Positions 31,354 through 40,549 of a stretch of DNA of 64,000 bases are shown one piece after another. Position numbers and translations under genes: made by a program. The DNA is from Leifsonia sp052114085 (GTDB lineage Bacteria; Actinomycetota; Actinomycetes; Actinomycetales; Microbacteriaceae). The first letter of the stretch is position 1, and each line of letters starts with the position of its first letter. Location: NCBI RefSeq assembly GCF_052114085.1, contig NZ_JBFREB010000001.1:930001-994000 (forward strand), written 5' to 3'. A model generated the notes under the pieces. The model was not told the DNA's origin. It ran no database searches and worked only from the letters and a program-made list of their open reading frames with translations.

Positions 31354-33405
31354 ATGTTCAGCAGATCGAAGACGATGACCGCTGCTGCCGCGACCGCGGC
31401 GATTGCAATGGGGGCGCTCGTTCTCTCCGGCGCCACAGCTGCGTCGGCCGACGGGTGGACCACGTACCAGCGCACCGTCCCGTTCGACGGGTATGCCGCA
31501 GTGACCGCTTTCGCCGTCGACCCGGTCACGCAGACGGCTTACGGGATCGGGTTCTCGGCGAGCGGCCCCGGCGCGGACGCCATTGTGTCCATCGACGCGG
31601 CGACCGGCGCGACCGACACGTTCTACCAGCTGCCGCCCACGGGCTACGTCATGGACGTCCAGGTCGATTCCGACCAGCGCCTCCTCTACATCGTCTCCAC
31701 CTCCGACGACTTCAGTGCCGGTCGTGTCACCGTCGTCGATCTGGACACCGCCGCCACCGTGGCCACCATCGTCGACCCGTCGCTCACGGATGCGATGACC
31801 ATGACCATCGACCCGCAGACACACGACGGGTACGTGCTCAACGGGGGGTCGGACACGGGAAGCTCGCCGATCGCGATCATCGACGGCACCACGCACACGG
31901 TGAAGGGCACGATCACCGATCCGAGCCTGGTGAACAGCGCATCGCTGACGGTCAACCCCGTCAACCACCTGCTGTACGTGACCAACGACGGCGACCCGAG
32001 CCACCCGCAGGCCAACGTCGCAGTGATCGACACGGTGAACCGCACGGTGGTGAAGACGATCACGAGCGGCGTCACGTGGCCCTATCGAGTCGCCGCTGAC
32101 CCCAGCACCGGCCGCGTCTACGTCGCGAATCAGCCCGACTACGTGGAACTTCCCGACGGCAGTTACAGCACCACGCCCTCGAGCATCCTGGAGGTCGACG
32201 GCTCGACGAACACGGTCACTCGCACCATCGCGAGCCCGATTCTTCAGCAGGCCACCGGGCTCGCCGTCGACGCGGCCACGAACACGCTGCTCATCACCGG
32301 CGGCGGCGACTACCTGCCCGGCCAGCCCGCGCTCGTTTCGGTCGACCTCGCATCCGGCGTCGTCGACACCGCCGGTAGTTTCCCGGCAGAGCTCTCCACG
32401 TTCGATGTCGTCGTGGAGGCGAACTCCCGGACGGTCTGGACGTTGAACGGTGTCTTCGACGGCACGCCGAGCGTCAGCATCCTGGGGCTCACGGCGAAGC
32501 CCACGACGACGCGGATCGCGGCGCCCGACCGGTTCTCGAACGCGGTCGAGATCGCGAAGGCTGCATACCCGACGACGGCTCCCGTGGTGTACATCGCCAC
32601 CGGCCTGAACTATCCGGATGCGCTCGGCGCCGGCGCCGCCGCGGCTCACGAGGGCGGCCCGCTGCTGCTGACCACGCCGACCGAACTGCCTGCGAGCGTC
32701 ACGACCGAGATCCAGTCGCTGAAGCCGGACACGATCGTGGTCGTCGGCGGCCCCAACTCGGTGTCCGATTCCGTGCTCGCCCAGCTGCACGACCTCGCGC
32801 AAACCGTCACCCGGCAGGGCGGAGCGGACCGGTACGAAGCGTCCCGTAACATCGTCGCCGGGGCGTTCGACCACTCCACCACCGCGTTCATCGCCACGGG
32901 TTCGACCTTCCCCGACGCCCTCTCGGCGACGAGCGCGGCAGCGTCGAAGGGGGCTCCGGTCGTCCTCGTCAACGGTGCGGCGTCCGCACTGGACGCCAAG
33001 ACTCTGGCGCTGTTGCAGACGCTCGGCGTGACCGACGTGACCATCACAGGCGGCCCCGCCTCGGTCTCGCCTGCCATCGAGTCCCAGTTGAAAGCCGTCT
33101 ACGGCTCGGGCCATGTGATGCGCCTCGGCGGCGCGGACCGGTTCGACGCCTCCGCCACCATCAACGAGCAGTTCTTCCACACGGCGACCCACGCCTACCT
33201 GGCGACCGGCAGCACGTTCCCGGACGCTCTCGCCGGCGGTGTTCTCGCCGCCACGAAGTCCGCGCCGCTGCTCGTCGTGCGCGGGGACTGCGTCCCGACG
33301 CCCGCAGTGGGGGCGCTGCAGGCGTGGGGTGTGTCCGGCGTGACGCTGATCGGCGGTACGGCGTCGCTGAGTCCGGCGCTCGGCACCCTGCACCCGTGTT
33401 CGTGA
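31354..33405 (+). CDS. Exported beta-propeller protein with three cell-wall-binding CWB2 repeats
   Basis: A 683-residue surface protein. A signal peptide (1-32, cleaved after ATAASA) is followed by a YVTN/NHL-like propeller to about residue 380. Repeated units such as VDLDTAATVATIVDP, IIDGTTHTVKGTITDP and VAVIDTVNRTVVKTI define its blades. Three CWB2 repeats begin near residues 384 (APDRFSNAVEIA), 486 (GGADRYEASRNI) and 589 (GGADRFDASATI). CWB2 modules hold proteins non-covalently on the wall. ATG 31354 has GAGGAG five bases upstream. Likely an adhesin or scaffold; no catalytic motif seen. Confidence 0.85.
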   Translation: MFSRSKTMTAAAATAAIAMGALVLSGATAASADGWTTYQRTVPFDGYAAVTAFAVDPVTQTAYGIGFSASGPGADAIVSIDAATGATDTFYQLPPTGYVMDVQVDSDQRLLYIVSTSDDFSAGRVTVVDLDTAATVATIVDPSLTDAMTMTIDPQTHDGYVLNGGSDTGSSPIAIIDGTTHTVKGTITDPSLVNSASLTVNPVNHLLYVTNDGDPSHPQANVAVIDTVNRTVVKTITSGVTWPYRVAADPSTGRVYVANQPDYVELPDGSYSTTPSSILEVDGSTNTVTRTIASPILQQATGLAVDAATNTLLITGGGDYLPGQPALVSVDLASGVVDTAGSFPAELSTFDVVVEANSRTVWTLNGVFDGTPSVSILGLTAKPTTTRIAAPDRFSNAVEIAKAAYPTTAPVVYIATGLNYPDALGAGAAAAHEGGPLLLTTPTELPASVTTEIQSLKPDTIVVVGGPNSVSDSVLAQLHDLAQTVTRQGGADRYEASRNIVAGAFDHSTTAFIATGSTFPDALSATSAAASKGAPVVLVNGAASALDAKTLALLQTLGVTDVTITGGPASVSPAIESQLKAVYGSGHVMRLGGADRFDASATINEQFFHTATHAYLATGSTFPDALAGGVLAATKSAPLLVVRGDCVPTPAVGALQAWGVSGVTLIGGTASLSPALGTLHPCS

Positions 33406-33480
33406 GGCGGAGGTCGACTGCCACGGATGGCGCGCGTCCCACTGAGGTGACGACCTCCGTTGAGCCAGTGACCCGGCTTC

Positions 33481-34131
33481 TCAGCCGCCGGCCATCGCGT
33501 TCCCGGTGAGCTCGTGACGGGAGAACGTTGTAACGAAGCAGTAGTACGAGCGCGCGCCCGCCGCCCACTGCGCATCCGTGTTCGGGTAGCGCAAGTCGGT
33601 CAGGACGTCCTCGTTCCAGACCGCCACCCAATCCCAGTTCAGGATGCCGGGAGCGGTGCAGAGGTCGGTGACCTGCGCGTTCAGCGCTGGAGCGCCGGGG
33701 AAGGGCGTGCCGGCGGGCTGAGGCAGAACACCTCGCGACACGAGCTGCGCGATGTGCGGCGCAGCGCAGTCGACTACCGGATAACCGTCTGCCCACGGGG
33801 AGGGATAGGTCTCTAGGCAGTCGCCGATCCGGAGGGAGTTCACCGGCTGCGACGGGACGGTGGCGACCTGTGTCGAACTCGGGCGCGGGGGCAGACCCAA
33901 CGGCGTGGGTCGCGGTTCCGCACGGGGAAACTGTGGCGACTCCGACTGAGGTGCCGAGCCCGTACGACCGGGCGCTCCCTGGGCAGGAATCAGGGTCGGG
34001 AGGGCCAGCGCAACGAGCACACCGGCCACCGCAAGGGTGCATCCGACGAGCAGCGCCCACCCTCGCCGCGACAGACCGTCAGGGTCTGCGGCAGGCTGCT
34101 GCGCGCGCGTTCGCGATCGGCTGAGTCGCAC
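33481..34131 (-). CDS. Septum-formation-type membrane protein
   Basis: A 216-residue protein with a cytoplasmic N-terminus, one membrane helix (about residues 26-48), a proline-rich linker and an extracytoplasmic domain starting LRIGDCLETYP and containing VDCAAPHIAQLVSRG. That pattern (GDCL ... VPCxxPH) is the septum-formation / DUF4190-associated family of actinobacteria. GTG 34131 is the start. Convergent with the CWB2 protein gene. Exact role unknown. Confidence 0.75.
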   Translation of the reverse strand: MRLSRSRTRAQQPAADPDGLSRRGWALLVGCTLAVAGVLVALALPTLIPAQGAPGRTGSAPQSESPQFPRAEPRPTPLGLPPRPSSTQVATVPSQPVNSLRIGDCLETYPSPWADGYPVVDCAAPHIAQLVSRGVLPQPAGTPFPGAPALNAQVTDLCTAPGILNWDWVAVWNEDVLTDLRYPNTDAQWAAGARSYYCFVTTFSRHELTGNAMAGG

Positions 34132-34175
34132 CGGCTCATCCTAATCTGGGGCGGACGATGCCCTCGGGCGATCGC

Positions 34176-35234
34176 TCAGTCGAGGTTCAGGTGCCGCTCG
34201 ATCAGGCTGAGGTCGGCATCGCTCGACCGGCCGTCGGCCGTGTTCGCCTGGTGCCAGTAGGGGTACGGAAGCGGGGTCGCGCTGGCCTCGTCGAGGCGCG
34301 CGATCTCGGCGTCGCTCAGCGTCAGGTCGGCCGCGCCGAGGCTGTCGCTCAGCTGCTCCTCGGTGCGGGCGCCGACGATCACGGAGGTGACACCCGGCTT
34401 CGCCAGCGTCCACGCCAGTCCGACCTGTGTCGGGGAGGCATCGCGTTCTTCGGCGATCTCGACCAGCACCTCGATCGTGTTGTACAGGCGGTCCTCGTCG
34501 TAGATGGGAGGCTCCGTCCAGCCCTCGAACCGACGCGAGCCCTCAGGCGCATCCTGTCCGCGGCGGTACTTGCCCGTCAGCAGGCCGCCCGCGAGCGGAC
34601 TCCAGACGAGGATGCCGAGGCCCTGGTCGAGCGTGATCGGCACGAGTTCGTTCTCCGCGTCTCTCGACTGCAGCGAGTAGTAGATCTGCTGGCTGGCAAA
34701 GCGTTCGAAGCTGCCCTTGTCCGAGGCCCAGAGTGCTTTCATCAGGTGCCAGCCCGAGAAGTTCGAGGCGCCGATGTAGCGCACCTTGCCCGAGCGGACG
34801 AGGTCGTCGAGCGCGGCGAGCGTCTCCTCCAGCGGAGTGGAGCCGTCCCAGCCGTGGAGCTGGTAGAGGTCGATGTGGTCGGTGCCGAGCCGCCGCAGGC
34901 TGGCCTCGGCGGCCTCGATGATGTGGTGGCGGGAGAGACCGCCGTCGTTCGGGCCCTCGCCCATGCCGCCGCGCACCTTCGTCGCGATCAGCATCTGGTC
35001 GCGATTCGGCCCGAGGGCTTGCCCGAGGATCTCTTCGGACGCGCCATCCGAGTACACGTCAGCGGTGTCGATCAGGTTCACGCCGGCGGCCCGGGCGATG
35101 TCGAGCTGGCGCCGCGCACCCTCCACATCGATATGCCCGACCGGGCTGGCCCATCCCGTGCCCGCGAACCCCATGGTGCCGAGACTGACGGTCGAGACGC
35201 GCAGGCCGGTCCGGCCGAGATGACGATATTCCAT
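34176..35234 (-). CDS. Aldo/keto reductase
   Basis: A 352-residue NADPH-dependent aldo/keto reductase. The barrel motifs are LGTMGFAG, NLIDTADVYSDGASEEILG (catalytic Asp-Tyr), ATKVRGG (Lys), and IDLYQLHGWD (His). The C-terminal VIVGARTEEQLSDSL binds NADPH. A TAGGGT box six bases before ATG 35234 and the lack of a distinct ribosome site suggest a leaderless message. Substrate unknown. Confidence 0.9.
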   Translation of the reverse strand: MEYRHLGRTGLRVSTVSLGTMGFAGTGWASPVGHIDVEGARRQLDIARAAGVNLIDTADVYSDGASEEILGQALGPNRDQMLIATKVRGGMGEGPNDGGLSRHHIIEAAEASLRRLGTDHIDLYQLHGWDGSTPLEETLAALDDLVRSGKVRYIGASNFSGWHLMKALWASDKGSFERFASQQIYYSLQSRDAENELVPITLDQGLGILVWSPLAGGLLTGKYRRGQDAPEGSRRFEGWTEPPIYDEDRLYNTIEVLVEIAEERDASPTQVGLAWTLAKPGVTSVIVGARTEEQLSDSLGAADLTLSDAEIARLDEASATPLPYPYWHQANTADGRSSDADLSLIERHLNLD

Positions 35235-35403
35235 CCTTCGACCCTACTCAGCATCCCTCGTCTGCGCCGCGAGGGGTGACTAATTGCTGTTATTCCGCGC
35301 GTTTTTCGACAACTGCTCACCGCTCGCTGGCGGCGGAGTTCGCTGATCGCATGCCGGGGTACGCGCCAGCGCCCACGCGCGCGGGCGCGCGACGCCCGGC
35401 CGA

Positions 35404-35419
35404 TAGGCTCGCGGACGTG
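35404..35419 (+). promoter_or_regulatory. Leaderless promoter -10 box and GTG start
   Basis: TAGGCT at 35404-35409 fits the actinobacterial TANNNT box. It ends seven bases before the GTG at 35417, and no Shine-Dalgarno is present. Confidence 0.5.
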
Positions 35420-36838
35420 CGTCGCATCCTCACCCTCTGCCTGGGCACGGCCGCCGTCACCGCGGCCGCGCTCAGCGTGTCCTCCGCTGCTGTCGCCGTG
35501 CCCGCTACCCCCTGCCTGGTGGACTGCACCGTCACCTTCACGCCGGGAGCGGAGTCGACCTTCGTCGTCCCCGCCAACGCCACCCAGGTCACGTTGAAAG
35601 TCGCCGGTGGAGCGGGTGCACAGAACTCGCGCCTGGTCGGTGCCACGGCGCCCGGAACCACCATCACGGGTCCGGCCGGACCCGGGGGCGTCGTCACCAC
35701 CGAGCTCGGGAGCCAGTACGACGGTCAGACGCTGCACGTGCTGGTGGGAGCGGCCGGGGTCGTCGGAGGCGACGGGGCACTCGGGGGAGCCGGGAGCTTC
35801 GTGGCGACGGCCGACGGCTTCGTCGCCGTCGCGGGCGGCGGTGGCGGTCAGGGGTTCATCAACGGAATCCGCCCCGGCGTCGCGCTCGCTGGGGGAGCGG
35901 GTGGATACTCCACGGCCGATGCGTCCGGAGCTTCGGGATACAACACCCCGACGGTCGGCGCGTCGAGCGAGGGCACGGGCGCCGTCGGCGCCACACCCGG
36001 GACGGGTGATCCGGCTCTCGACACCAACGGCACCGGGTTCCAGTCGGGCAGCGCAGGGACGGTCGCCTCTGTCGCCTCCGATGGCACCATCACTCCGGGC
36101 CTCGGCGGGGTCGCCGCGCTCTACGGTCCGGGCCAGCAGGTGACGCCGGCCGGCTTCGGCGGCGGCGGCTATGCCGGCGGAGGCGGTGGCAACTGGTACT
36201 TCGTGCAGACGCAGCAGGGCTTCGGGATGCCGGGCCTCAGCTTCGTCGTCGGCGCGGGCGGAGGCGGATCCGGGTATCTCGCGCCGGGCCTGTCCGCCGC
36301 GAGCACGAGCGCCAACACGGGTGACGGATCCGTCACCATCACCTACTCTCTGGCTGCCACGGTCACCGCGCCGACCGGCGCCGTCCGCGCGGGCACCGCG
36401 CAGTCGGCGTCGGTGGCTGCGCTCCCGCCGAACACCGCATTCGTCGGAACCATCGGGACGCACACCGTCGCTAACGGGGTCACCGACGCCAACGGAGTCG
36501 CATCCTTCAGCTTCACGGTGCCGCTGGATGTCACCGGCACTCAGGTGCTGTCGATCAGCGTCAACGGCGTGACCGTCGGTCAGAGCGCGGCATTCACGGT
36601 CGAGGCGGCCGTCACGCCGCCGCCCGCCGGTGGACCCGGCGCGGGCGGTGGTCCGGTCGCCGGTGGCGGCAACGGCACCGGCACGAGCGACGGCACCGCT
36701 GTGGTGGCGACCGGCTCAGGGACGACCGCGCTCGCGAACACGGGATCACACCTCCCCGGATGGCCGCTCCCGGCAGCCGCCGCTCTGGTGCTTGCGGGAC
36801 TCGTTCTGATGGTGACGCGTCGCACCAGGCGCGCATAG
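35417..36838 (+). CDS. Glycine-rich sortase-anchored surface protein
   Basis: A 473-residue exported protein. A signal peptide (residues 1-28, ending SAAVAVPA) is followed by a glycine-rich body (about 60-300) with repeats such as GGGGYAGGGGG and a beta-rich region to about 400. A low-complexity Gly/Pro/Ala linker leads to a LANTG sorting signal (Leu439) with a membrane helix and RRTRRA tail. LAxTG is the class-E sortase signal of actinomycetes. GTG 35417 is favoured by the TAGGCT box; a longer frame upstream would mask the signal peptide. Probably a structural or adhesive wall protein. Confidence 0.8.
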   Translation: MRRILTLCLGTAAVTAAALSVSSAAVAVPATPCLVDCTVTFTPGAESTFVVPANATQVTLKVAGGAGAQNSRLVGATAPGTTITGPAGPGGVVTTELGSQYDGQTLHVLVGAAGVVGGDGALGGAGSFVATADGFVAVAGGGGGQGFINGIRPGVALAGGAGGYSTADASGASGYNTPTVGASSEGTGAVGATPGTGDPALDTNGTGFQSGSAGTVASVASDGTITPGLGGVAALYGPGQQVTPAGFGGGGYAGGGGGNWYFVQTQQGFGMPGLSFVVGAGGGGSGYLAPGLSAASTSANTGDGSVTITYSLAATVTAPTGAVRAGTAQSASVAALPPNTAFVGTIGTHTVANGVTDANGVASFSFTVPLDVTGTQVLSISVNGVTVGQSAAFTVEAAVTPPPAGGPGAGGGPVAGGGNGTGTSDGTAVVATGSGTTALANTGSHLPGWPLPAAAALVLAGLVLMVTRRTRRA

Positions 36839-36884
36839 CCGTCGTCGAGCGCTCGACGTCGACTGACGCGGCGCGGCGTGCGCG

Positions 36885-37301
36885 TCAGTCGGCGACGACG
36901 AGCTCCTGATACTCCGGGTGGGTCTCGACGAACGTCTTCACGACCGGGCATTCGACGCCGACCTTCTTGCCGTCGGCGCGGAGGGAGTCGAGGACCTGCC
37001 TGACGAGTGCGGTCGCCACCCCCTGACCCTGGAATTCCGGGAAGACAGACGTGTGGATCAGGGTCACCACATCGCCGGTCCGGCGGTAGGTGATCTGGCC
37101 GACGAGGGTGTCACCACTGACGGCCTCGAACCGGTGCGCGTCTTCGTTGTCGACCACGAAGAAGTTGATTCCGGGCTGGACACGGTCGGCCGCTCTGACC
37201 TCGGCCACGAGCTGGCGCTGTGACTCGGTGAGGGTGCCGGTCCCGTCCGGGTACCCGGCCTCATCCGGGTATTCGAAGGATCCACCCGTGCTGTCGCCCA
37301 T
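36885..37301 (-). CDS. GNAT-family acetyltransferase (YidJ-like)
   Basis: A 138-residue acetyltransferase closely similar to the gene at 10126: the same FEYPDEAGYPDGTGTLTE start, FFVVDN, and acetyl-CoA loop FPEFQGQGVATALVRQVL. AGGAG precedes ATG 37301. It is convergent with the sortase substrate gene and divergent from the carbonic anhydrase at 37516. Substrate unknown. Confidence 0.88.
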   Translation of the reverse strand: MGDSTGGSFEYPDEAGYPDGTGTLTESQRQLVAEVRAADRVQPGINFFVVDNEDAHRFEAVSGDTLVGQITYRRTGDVVTLIHTSVFPEFQGQGVATALVRQVLDSLRADGKKVGVECPVVKTFVETHPEYQELVVAD

Positions 37302-37515
37302 TGCCTGCTCCTCTCGTCGCGGGCGCTCGGTGCCCGCATGCTGAGTACGTTAGCCGGACGGCGACGCCACGGCGATGCCGGGATCCGCGCACGACGGCGG
37401 CAAGTTGAGGGAAACCCGACGCTCCCGCGCCCTCCCTCCCGCCGTAACGTTGCACCCAATCTAGGCCCCGCGTCGCTGAGACGTGCCGGAGTCATGCAAC
37501 ACAGGAGGTACAGGG

Positions 37516-38028
37516 ATGACCATCATCGACGATGCGTTGCAGGCCAACGCGCGGCTCTCCGAAGGGTTCGATGCCTCCCACAGCGGGCCACCCGCGCCGA
37601 AGATCGCGGTCGTCACCTGCGCGGATCCGAGACTGACGGCCATCGTTCAGCTGATGGGGCTCCCGGATGCGGACGTCGACCTGATCCGGAACGTCGGCAC
37701 CGTGATCGACGACGACTCCATCCGCTCGCTCATTGTCTCCACTCGCATGCTCGGCACGCGGGAGATCATGATCATCAACCACACGGACTGTGGCCTGTCC
37801 CGGTTCTCGGGCGACGAGTTGGAGGCCCGGCTGCGGAGCGAGACGGGGGAGTACCCGATCGCGCCCGCGAGCTTCTTCACGTTCACAGACCCGGAACAGA
37901 ACACGCGCGAGCAGATCCGCAAGGTTCGCTCCCATCCGTGGATCGCGCAGGAGGTTCCGGTCCGGGGTTTCCTCTACGACGAGAAGACCGGGCGACTCGC
38001 CGAGGTGTCGTCCGACGACGCGCGGTGA
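37516..38028 (+). CDS. Beta-class carbonic anhydrase
   Basis: A 170-residue enzyme with Cys35-Asp37-Arg39 (TCADPR) and His89-x2-Cys92 (NHTDCG), the zinc ligands and catalytic dyad of the class. AGGAGG lies eight bases before ATG 37516. The next gene starts one base after its stop region, suggesting an operon with the esterase. Second carbonic anhydrase of the window. Confidence 0.9.
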   Translation: MTIIDDALQANARLSEGFDASHSGPPAPKIAVVTCADPRLTAIVQLMGLPDADVDLIRNVGTVIDDDSIRSLIVSTRMLGTREIMIINHTDCGLSRFSGDELEARLRSETGEYPIAPASFFTFTDPEQNTREQIRKVRSHPWIAQEVPVRGFLYDEKTGRLAEVSSDDAR

Positions 38029-38029
38029 G

Positions 38030-38947
38030 ATGCCGTCGATGCCGAGCGACCAGATGGAGGCGGTCCTCTCCACCCTGAGGGCGCGACAGGCCGCGAAGGC
38101 CGGGCGGCCCGCGCCTCCCCTCGCCGAGGTGCGCGCGACGTTTCTGCCTGCGGCCGCCGCGCATCCCCTTCCCGACGATGTGCGGGTGATGGAGGCCGCT
38201 CCCGGGGGACTGGGACTCGGAGCCCGCGCCTACTGGCTCGATGCGCCCGAGGTCGACACCGGCCGCGTGCTTCTCTTCCTCCACGGCGGCGGCTTCCAGC
38301 TGGGCTCGCTCGCCAGCGACGGGGAACTGGCGTCGAGGATCGGCAGGGCCGCCGGGATGCGCGTCCTCTTCCTCGAGTACCGGCTCGCTCCTGAGCACCC
38401 CTTCCCGGCGGCGCTCGACGACGTGCGCTCGGCGTGGGCGTGGCTGGCCTCCGACCACGCGGCGGGGAGGTGTGCGGTCGCGGGCGACTCCGCAGGCGGG
38501 GGCCTCACGGTGTCCCTGCTTGTCGCGCTGCGGGACGCCGGAGCAGACCTTCCGGCGGCCGCGGTACTGATGTCGCCGACGGTCGACCTGACGAGTTCCG
38601 GCGACTCGATGACCGACCGCGTCGACCAGGACCCGATCTCGACTCCCGAGCTGCTGCGGACCCTCGCCGCCGACTACCTTCACGGCGCGGACCCGGCGTC
38701 GCCTCTCGCGTCGCCCCTGTTCGCGCCGCTCGGCGGTCTTCCGCCGCTGCTGATCCAGGTCGGGACGTCCGACCTGCTGCTCAGCGACGCCGAGCGGCTG
38801 GCCGCCGCAGCGACCGCGGCCGGAGTGGATGTGACCCTCGAGATCGGTGAGGGCCTCCCGCACGTCTACCAGCTGAACGCGGAAACCCCCGAAGCGGCCG
38901 AGGCGGTCGACCGCGCCGGGCGGTTCCTGCGCCGGCACGTAGGCTGA
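38030..38947 (+). CDS. Alpha/beta hydrolase fold-3 esterase (HSL family)
   Basis: A 305-residue HSL esterase with HGGG at residues 85-88, nucleophile Ser154 (GDSAGGG) and a terminal GLPHVYQL histidine. ATG 38030 lies directly after the carbonic anhydrase stop; ATG 38039 is an alternative. The deduced substrate range is short acyl esters. Confidence 0.86.
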   Translation: MPSMPSDQMEAVLSTLRARQAAKAGRPAPPLAEVRATFLPAAAAHPLPDDVRVMEAAPGGLGLGARAYWLDAPEVDTGRVLLFLHGGGFQLGSLASDGELASRIGRAAGMRVLFLEYRLAPEHPFPAALDDVRSAWAWLASDHAAGRCAVAGDSAGGGLTVSLLVALRDAGADLPAAAVLMSPTVDLTSSGDSMTDRVDQDPISTPELLRTLAADYLHGADPASPLASPLFAPLGGLPPLLIQVGTSDLLLSDAERLAAAATAAGVDVTLEIGEGLPHVYQLNAETPEAAEAVDRAGRFLRRHVG

Positions 38948-38955
38948 AGGGCAGT

Positions 38956-39567
38956 GTGGCGCGAGAGGATGCGATGGGCTTCAGTCGAGCCGAGCTGGCG
39001 GCGTTCACCGGCGGGACGCTGCCCGACCTGATCCCGCCGAATCTCCGGCTTCTGATCGTCGGCATCAATCCCGGCCTGCTTACGGTGGCGGTGCAGGCCC
39101 ATTTCGCGCGTCGCGGTAACCGCTTCTACAAGGCGCTCTTCCTCGGCGGGCTGACGGATCACGTCATCGACGCCTCCACGGGGTTCGATCCGGCCGACGT
39201 CCGGCAGCTGGAACAGCGCGGCATCGGGATCACCTGCATCGTCCCGGAGGCGACGGCGCGGGCGGCCGAGCTGGCACCGGCCCGCTTGCGCGAGGGTGGG
39301 GCCGACCTCCGGAGCCGCGTCGATGTTCTCGCACCTCCGGTCGTCGCCTTCCTCGGTATCAGTGCGTACCGGGTGGCGTTCGATCGGCCGAAGGCGAGTG
39401 TCGGACGGCAGCCCGAGGATTGGGGGCCGACCCAGGTGTGGGTGGTGCCGAACCCGAGCGGGCTGAACGCGCACTCGTCGCTCGCTGATCTGGCGTCGGC
39501 CTACCGTCAGGTCGCGATCGCGGCAGGGATCGACGTCTACCCGCTGGTGGAGTCGGCGCCGGCCTGA
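38956..39567 (+). CDS. mug: Mismatch-specific uracil/thymine DNA glycosylase (Mug type)
   Basis: A 203-residue base-excision enzyme that removes uracil or thymine from mismatches with guanine. Motif 1 is GINPGLLT (residues 36-43), motif 2 VPNPSGLNAHSS, both diagnostic of the MUG/TDG family. The central RRGNRFYKAL segment also matches. GTG 38956 is eight bases after the esterase stop. Convergent with the nuclease gene at 39602. Confidence 0.88.
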   Translation: MAREDAMGFSRAELAAFTGGTLPDLIPPNLRLLIVGINPGLLTVAVQAHFARRGNRFYKALFLGGLTDHVIDASTGFDPADVRQLEQRGIGITCIVPEATARAAELAPARLREGGADLRSRVDVLAPPVVAFLGISAYRVAFDRPKASVGRQPEDWGPTQVWVVPNPSGLNAHSSLADLASAYRQVAIAAGIDVYPLVESAPA

Positions 39568-39601
39568 CGAGAACCGCGGAGGGCAGGCGAGAAGCGGGGC
39601 C

Positions 39602-40378
39602 TCACCCGACGCTCGCAGCCAGCGCCGACGACTCAGCGGGCTGCGCAGGGCAGCCGCCCAGCACCCGGACCATCGCCGCCTTCTCCGCACTCGTCACCCA
39701 GAGTCCATAGGTCCCCTTCACGGAGATCTGGCGGGCGACGTACTCGCAGCGGAACGACTTATCGGCAGGCAGCCAGGTCGCGGCGTCGCCAGCCGACTTC
39801 TGTTGGTTGGACCGCCCATCCACCGCGAGCAGGTTGAGCGGGTCGTTGGCCAGGCTGATCCGCTGGGCCTGCGTGAGCTGCTGCGCGCCCGTCACCCACG
39901 CGTTCTGCAGGGGCACGATGTGGTCGATCTGCACGAGCGCCGAGGTCGTGGCACCGCGAACGAAGGCGATGGTCGTCCCGGTGTACGGGTTGTGGAGGGT
40001 GCCCGTGAGCACCGTGCATCGTCCCTTCCGCACGGTGCCGGTGAGGTCCCGGGCGAGGATGTCGTTGCGGGTGTCGCATCCGTTGCGATCCACATCCAGC
40101 CAGGCCGCTCCGAAGTCGGCGGTCCGCTGATATCCCGTGGCGGGCGCCCTGCCCTTCACCGGGATCGTGGCGAGCACCTCGAGCGCGGTCTTCGGCGCGC
40201 CGCTGTCCTTGGGCGTGGCCGTGGCGGTGGCGGTGGGGGTGGGGCTGGCGGTGGGGCTGGCGGTGGCGCCACCGGCCCAGGTCGAGAGGAGCACGATCAG
40301 GAGGGTGAGCGCCCCTCCGATGCCGGCGCCCGCGATGATGCGGAATTTCTTGGCGGTTGCGGGGGAGGAGTCGGTCAC
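39602..40378 (-). CDS. Exported HNH-type (DUF1524/GmrSD C-terminal) nuclease
   Basis: A 258-residue protein with an N-terminal membrane/signal segment (about residues 12-34) and a Thr/Pro/Ala linker encoded by a GT-rich tandem repeat (40215-40270). A nuclease domain follows, whose core ALVQIDHIVPLQNAWVTGA and SNQQKSAGDAATWLP match secreted HNH nucleases. Likely degrades extracellular DNA. Start GTG 40378. Confidence 0.82.
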   Translation of the reverse strand: MTDSSPATAKKFRIIAGAGIGGALTLLIVLLSTWAGGATASPTASPTPTATATATPKDSGAPKTALEVLATIPVKGRAPATGYQRTADFGAAWLDVDRNGCDTRNDILARDLTGTVRKGRCTVLTGTLHNPYTGTTIAFVRGATTSALVQIDHIVPLQNAWVTGAQQLTQAQRISLANDPLNLLAVDGRSNQQKSAGDAATWLPADKSFRCEYVARQISVKGTYGLWVTSAEKAAMVRVLGGCPAQPAESSALAASVG

Positions 40379-40507
40379 GCGGGTCTTTCTCGTTCGGGTC
40401 CTGTGCAGGCTAGCCGGAAACCGGGCGCGCCCTCCGCACCTCCCCTCGGTCGGAGTGTTCCGGTGCGTTCGCTGAACACAACGCGTTCTCTCTTCCGCTG
40501 GAGCGCT

Positions 40508-40533
40508 CAGCGATATATCGTTAGCTATCGCTG
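40508..40533 (+). promoter_or_regulatory. PadR operator-like inverted repeat
   Basis: Perfect 8-base arms CAGCGATA and TATCGCTG separated by 10 bases, ending 16 bases before the PadR start. PadR proteins bind such AT-centred dyads, so autoregulation of the PadR-ABC1 operon is likely. Confidence 0.65.
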
Positions 40534-40549
40534 ACGACAGGAGGCTGTC

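Noticed and set aside
31252..33393. 713-codon open frame on the minus strand
   Set aside because: Antisense to the propeller/CWB2 gene; composition biased to Arg, Val and Asp without recognisable domain.
40215..40270. GT/GGC-rich tandem repeat as a possible regulatory repeat
   Set aside because: It encodes the Thr/Pro/Ala linker of the exported nuclease, a common low-complexity segment.
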